NCBI GenBank assembly: GCA_002742935.1
Contig: PDON01000063.1
Coordinates: forward strand, 1-64,000
DNA: 64,000 bases
Reading direction: 5' to 3'
Source: Candidatus Cloacimonadota bacterium
Lineage (GTDB): Bacteria > UBA4055
The notes under the pieces were generated by a model, which made no database searches, was not told where the DNA came from, and saw only the letters and a list, made by a program, of their open reading frames with translations. The position numbers and the translations under genes are program-made. Below are positions 63,608 to 64,000 of this stretch, one piece after another (position 1 is the first letter of the stretch; each line of letters starts with the position of its first letter).

Positions 63608-63640
63608 ATTTGCCCCAAAGTGAAATTTATATTAATATAA

Positions 63641-63670
63641 AAAAGCCCTGAAAAAACAGGACTTTTTTAA
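63641..63670 (-). terminator. Terminator after the partial gene at the window end
   Basis: AAAAAGCCCTG/CAGGACTTTTTT hairpin, 20 bases after the stop codon at 63693 on the minus strand, with one mismatch. Confidence 0.8.
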
Positions 63671-63692
63671 AATCTATTTTAGCAAAGAAAGT

Positions 63693-64000
63693 TTACTCCC
63701 CGCCTTTACTCCAACTCTTCTCACCATCATCAATATATCCGTGATTTTCATCATCTTCAACACCGAATAAGCTTTCTGATCTAAGTGCAGATCTCTCATA
63801 TCCTTTAAATTCACTTTTATCGTTTATTGGAGAACTTATTTTTACACTTAAAGTATCAACATCAATTATCTCTGTTTTCATACCATAGTTAATAAGTGCT
63901 AACTGCTCAAGAACCTCAGGCTTATTTATCTCATCAACAAGCTTAGCAGGAACTCTTGAAGTAAAGAATAGTGCAAATTGTCTATCCTTACCAAAGTTTG
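63693..64000 (-). CDS. Unknown protein, 5' part outside window
   Basis: The frame is open through the right edge (in-frame ATG at 63881 is internal). The visible 101 C-terminal residues include NFGKDRQFALFFTSRVPAKL, VDEINKPEVLEQLALINYGM, KTEIIDVDTLSVKISSP and an acidic tail ending EKSWSKGGE. I do not recognise the family. It may share a transcript with the methyltransferase downstream, but the terminator at 63641 argues against it. Confidence 0.7.
   Translation of the reverse strand, partial: NFGKDRQFALFFTSRVPAKLVDEINKPEVLEQLALINYGMKTEIIDVDTLSVKISSPINDKSEFKGYERSALRSESLFGVEDDENHGYIDDGEKSWSKGGE

Overview
This is a low-GC (roughly 30%) bacterial chromosome segment. It looks like an FCB-group (Bacteroidetes-related) Gram-negative. 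The evidence is three secreted proteins with a C-terminal 'NYPNPFNP' type IX secretion sorting domain (one reads NYPDPFNP), a TonB-dependent receptor next to a DUF4249-type lipoprotein, an outer-membrane beta-barrel protein, tricorn protease and many short-lipobox lipoproteins. A candidate phylum such as Delongbacteria or Cloacimonadota would fit, but this is a guess from style. I saw no rRNA, tRNA, CRISPR array, prophage or intact transposase.

Layout: 1-5.7 kb holds a CPBP protease fragment, an Acg-like nitroreductase, a Ca2+/Na+ exchanger, an aminotransferase and an overlapping AAA ATPase/DUF4276 pair that resembles two-gene anti-phage systems. 6-7.9 kb is a Na+/phosphate symporter with a PhoU-like partner. 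8-19.5 kb has two T9SS cargo proteins, a solute-binding protein, a PAP2/HAD/unknown operon, ychF, a ferredoxin too short for usual ORF cut-offs, and a cobalamin-riboswitch-like aptamer. 20-30 kb is housekeeping (deoC, cvpA, nadA, tig, CNNM/CBS protein, receiver protein, tadA, a fused RadC, a DnaJ/TerB protein). 30-32 kb is a small secreted module: a decayed Cys-containing peptide gene, a propeller-like protein and a thioredoxin-like protein whose reading frame continues through a UGA in a CxxU motif, a candidate selenoprotein. 32-38 kb has a flavoprotein, a T9SS protein, a transposase-like HTH/integrase-like/TPR protein and an RRM protein. 38-51 kb has a beta-barrel protein, hutH, tricorn protease, a small accessory cluster (hydrolase, DUF2335, unknown) and a TonB receptor cluster. 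51-64 kb has gpmI, pepP, a TlpA-like thioredoxin, a TPR membrane protein, aspS, a cupin, a ClC channel, an RlmD-like methyltransferase and a truncated unknown.

The gaps are unusually rich in dispersed repeats. Family A is a ~125-130 bp imperfect palindrome (five near-complete copies plus fragments). Family B is a MITE-like element of about 150-600 bp with ~19 bp terminal inverted repeats. Several B copies share internal modules, and the 55 kb copy carries a whole family A palindrome. These, the candidate selenoprotein module, the HTH/integrase-like/TPR protein and the orphan cobalamin aptamer are the most interesting items. All assignments are from reading motifs by eye; no database search was run.
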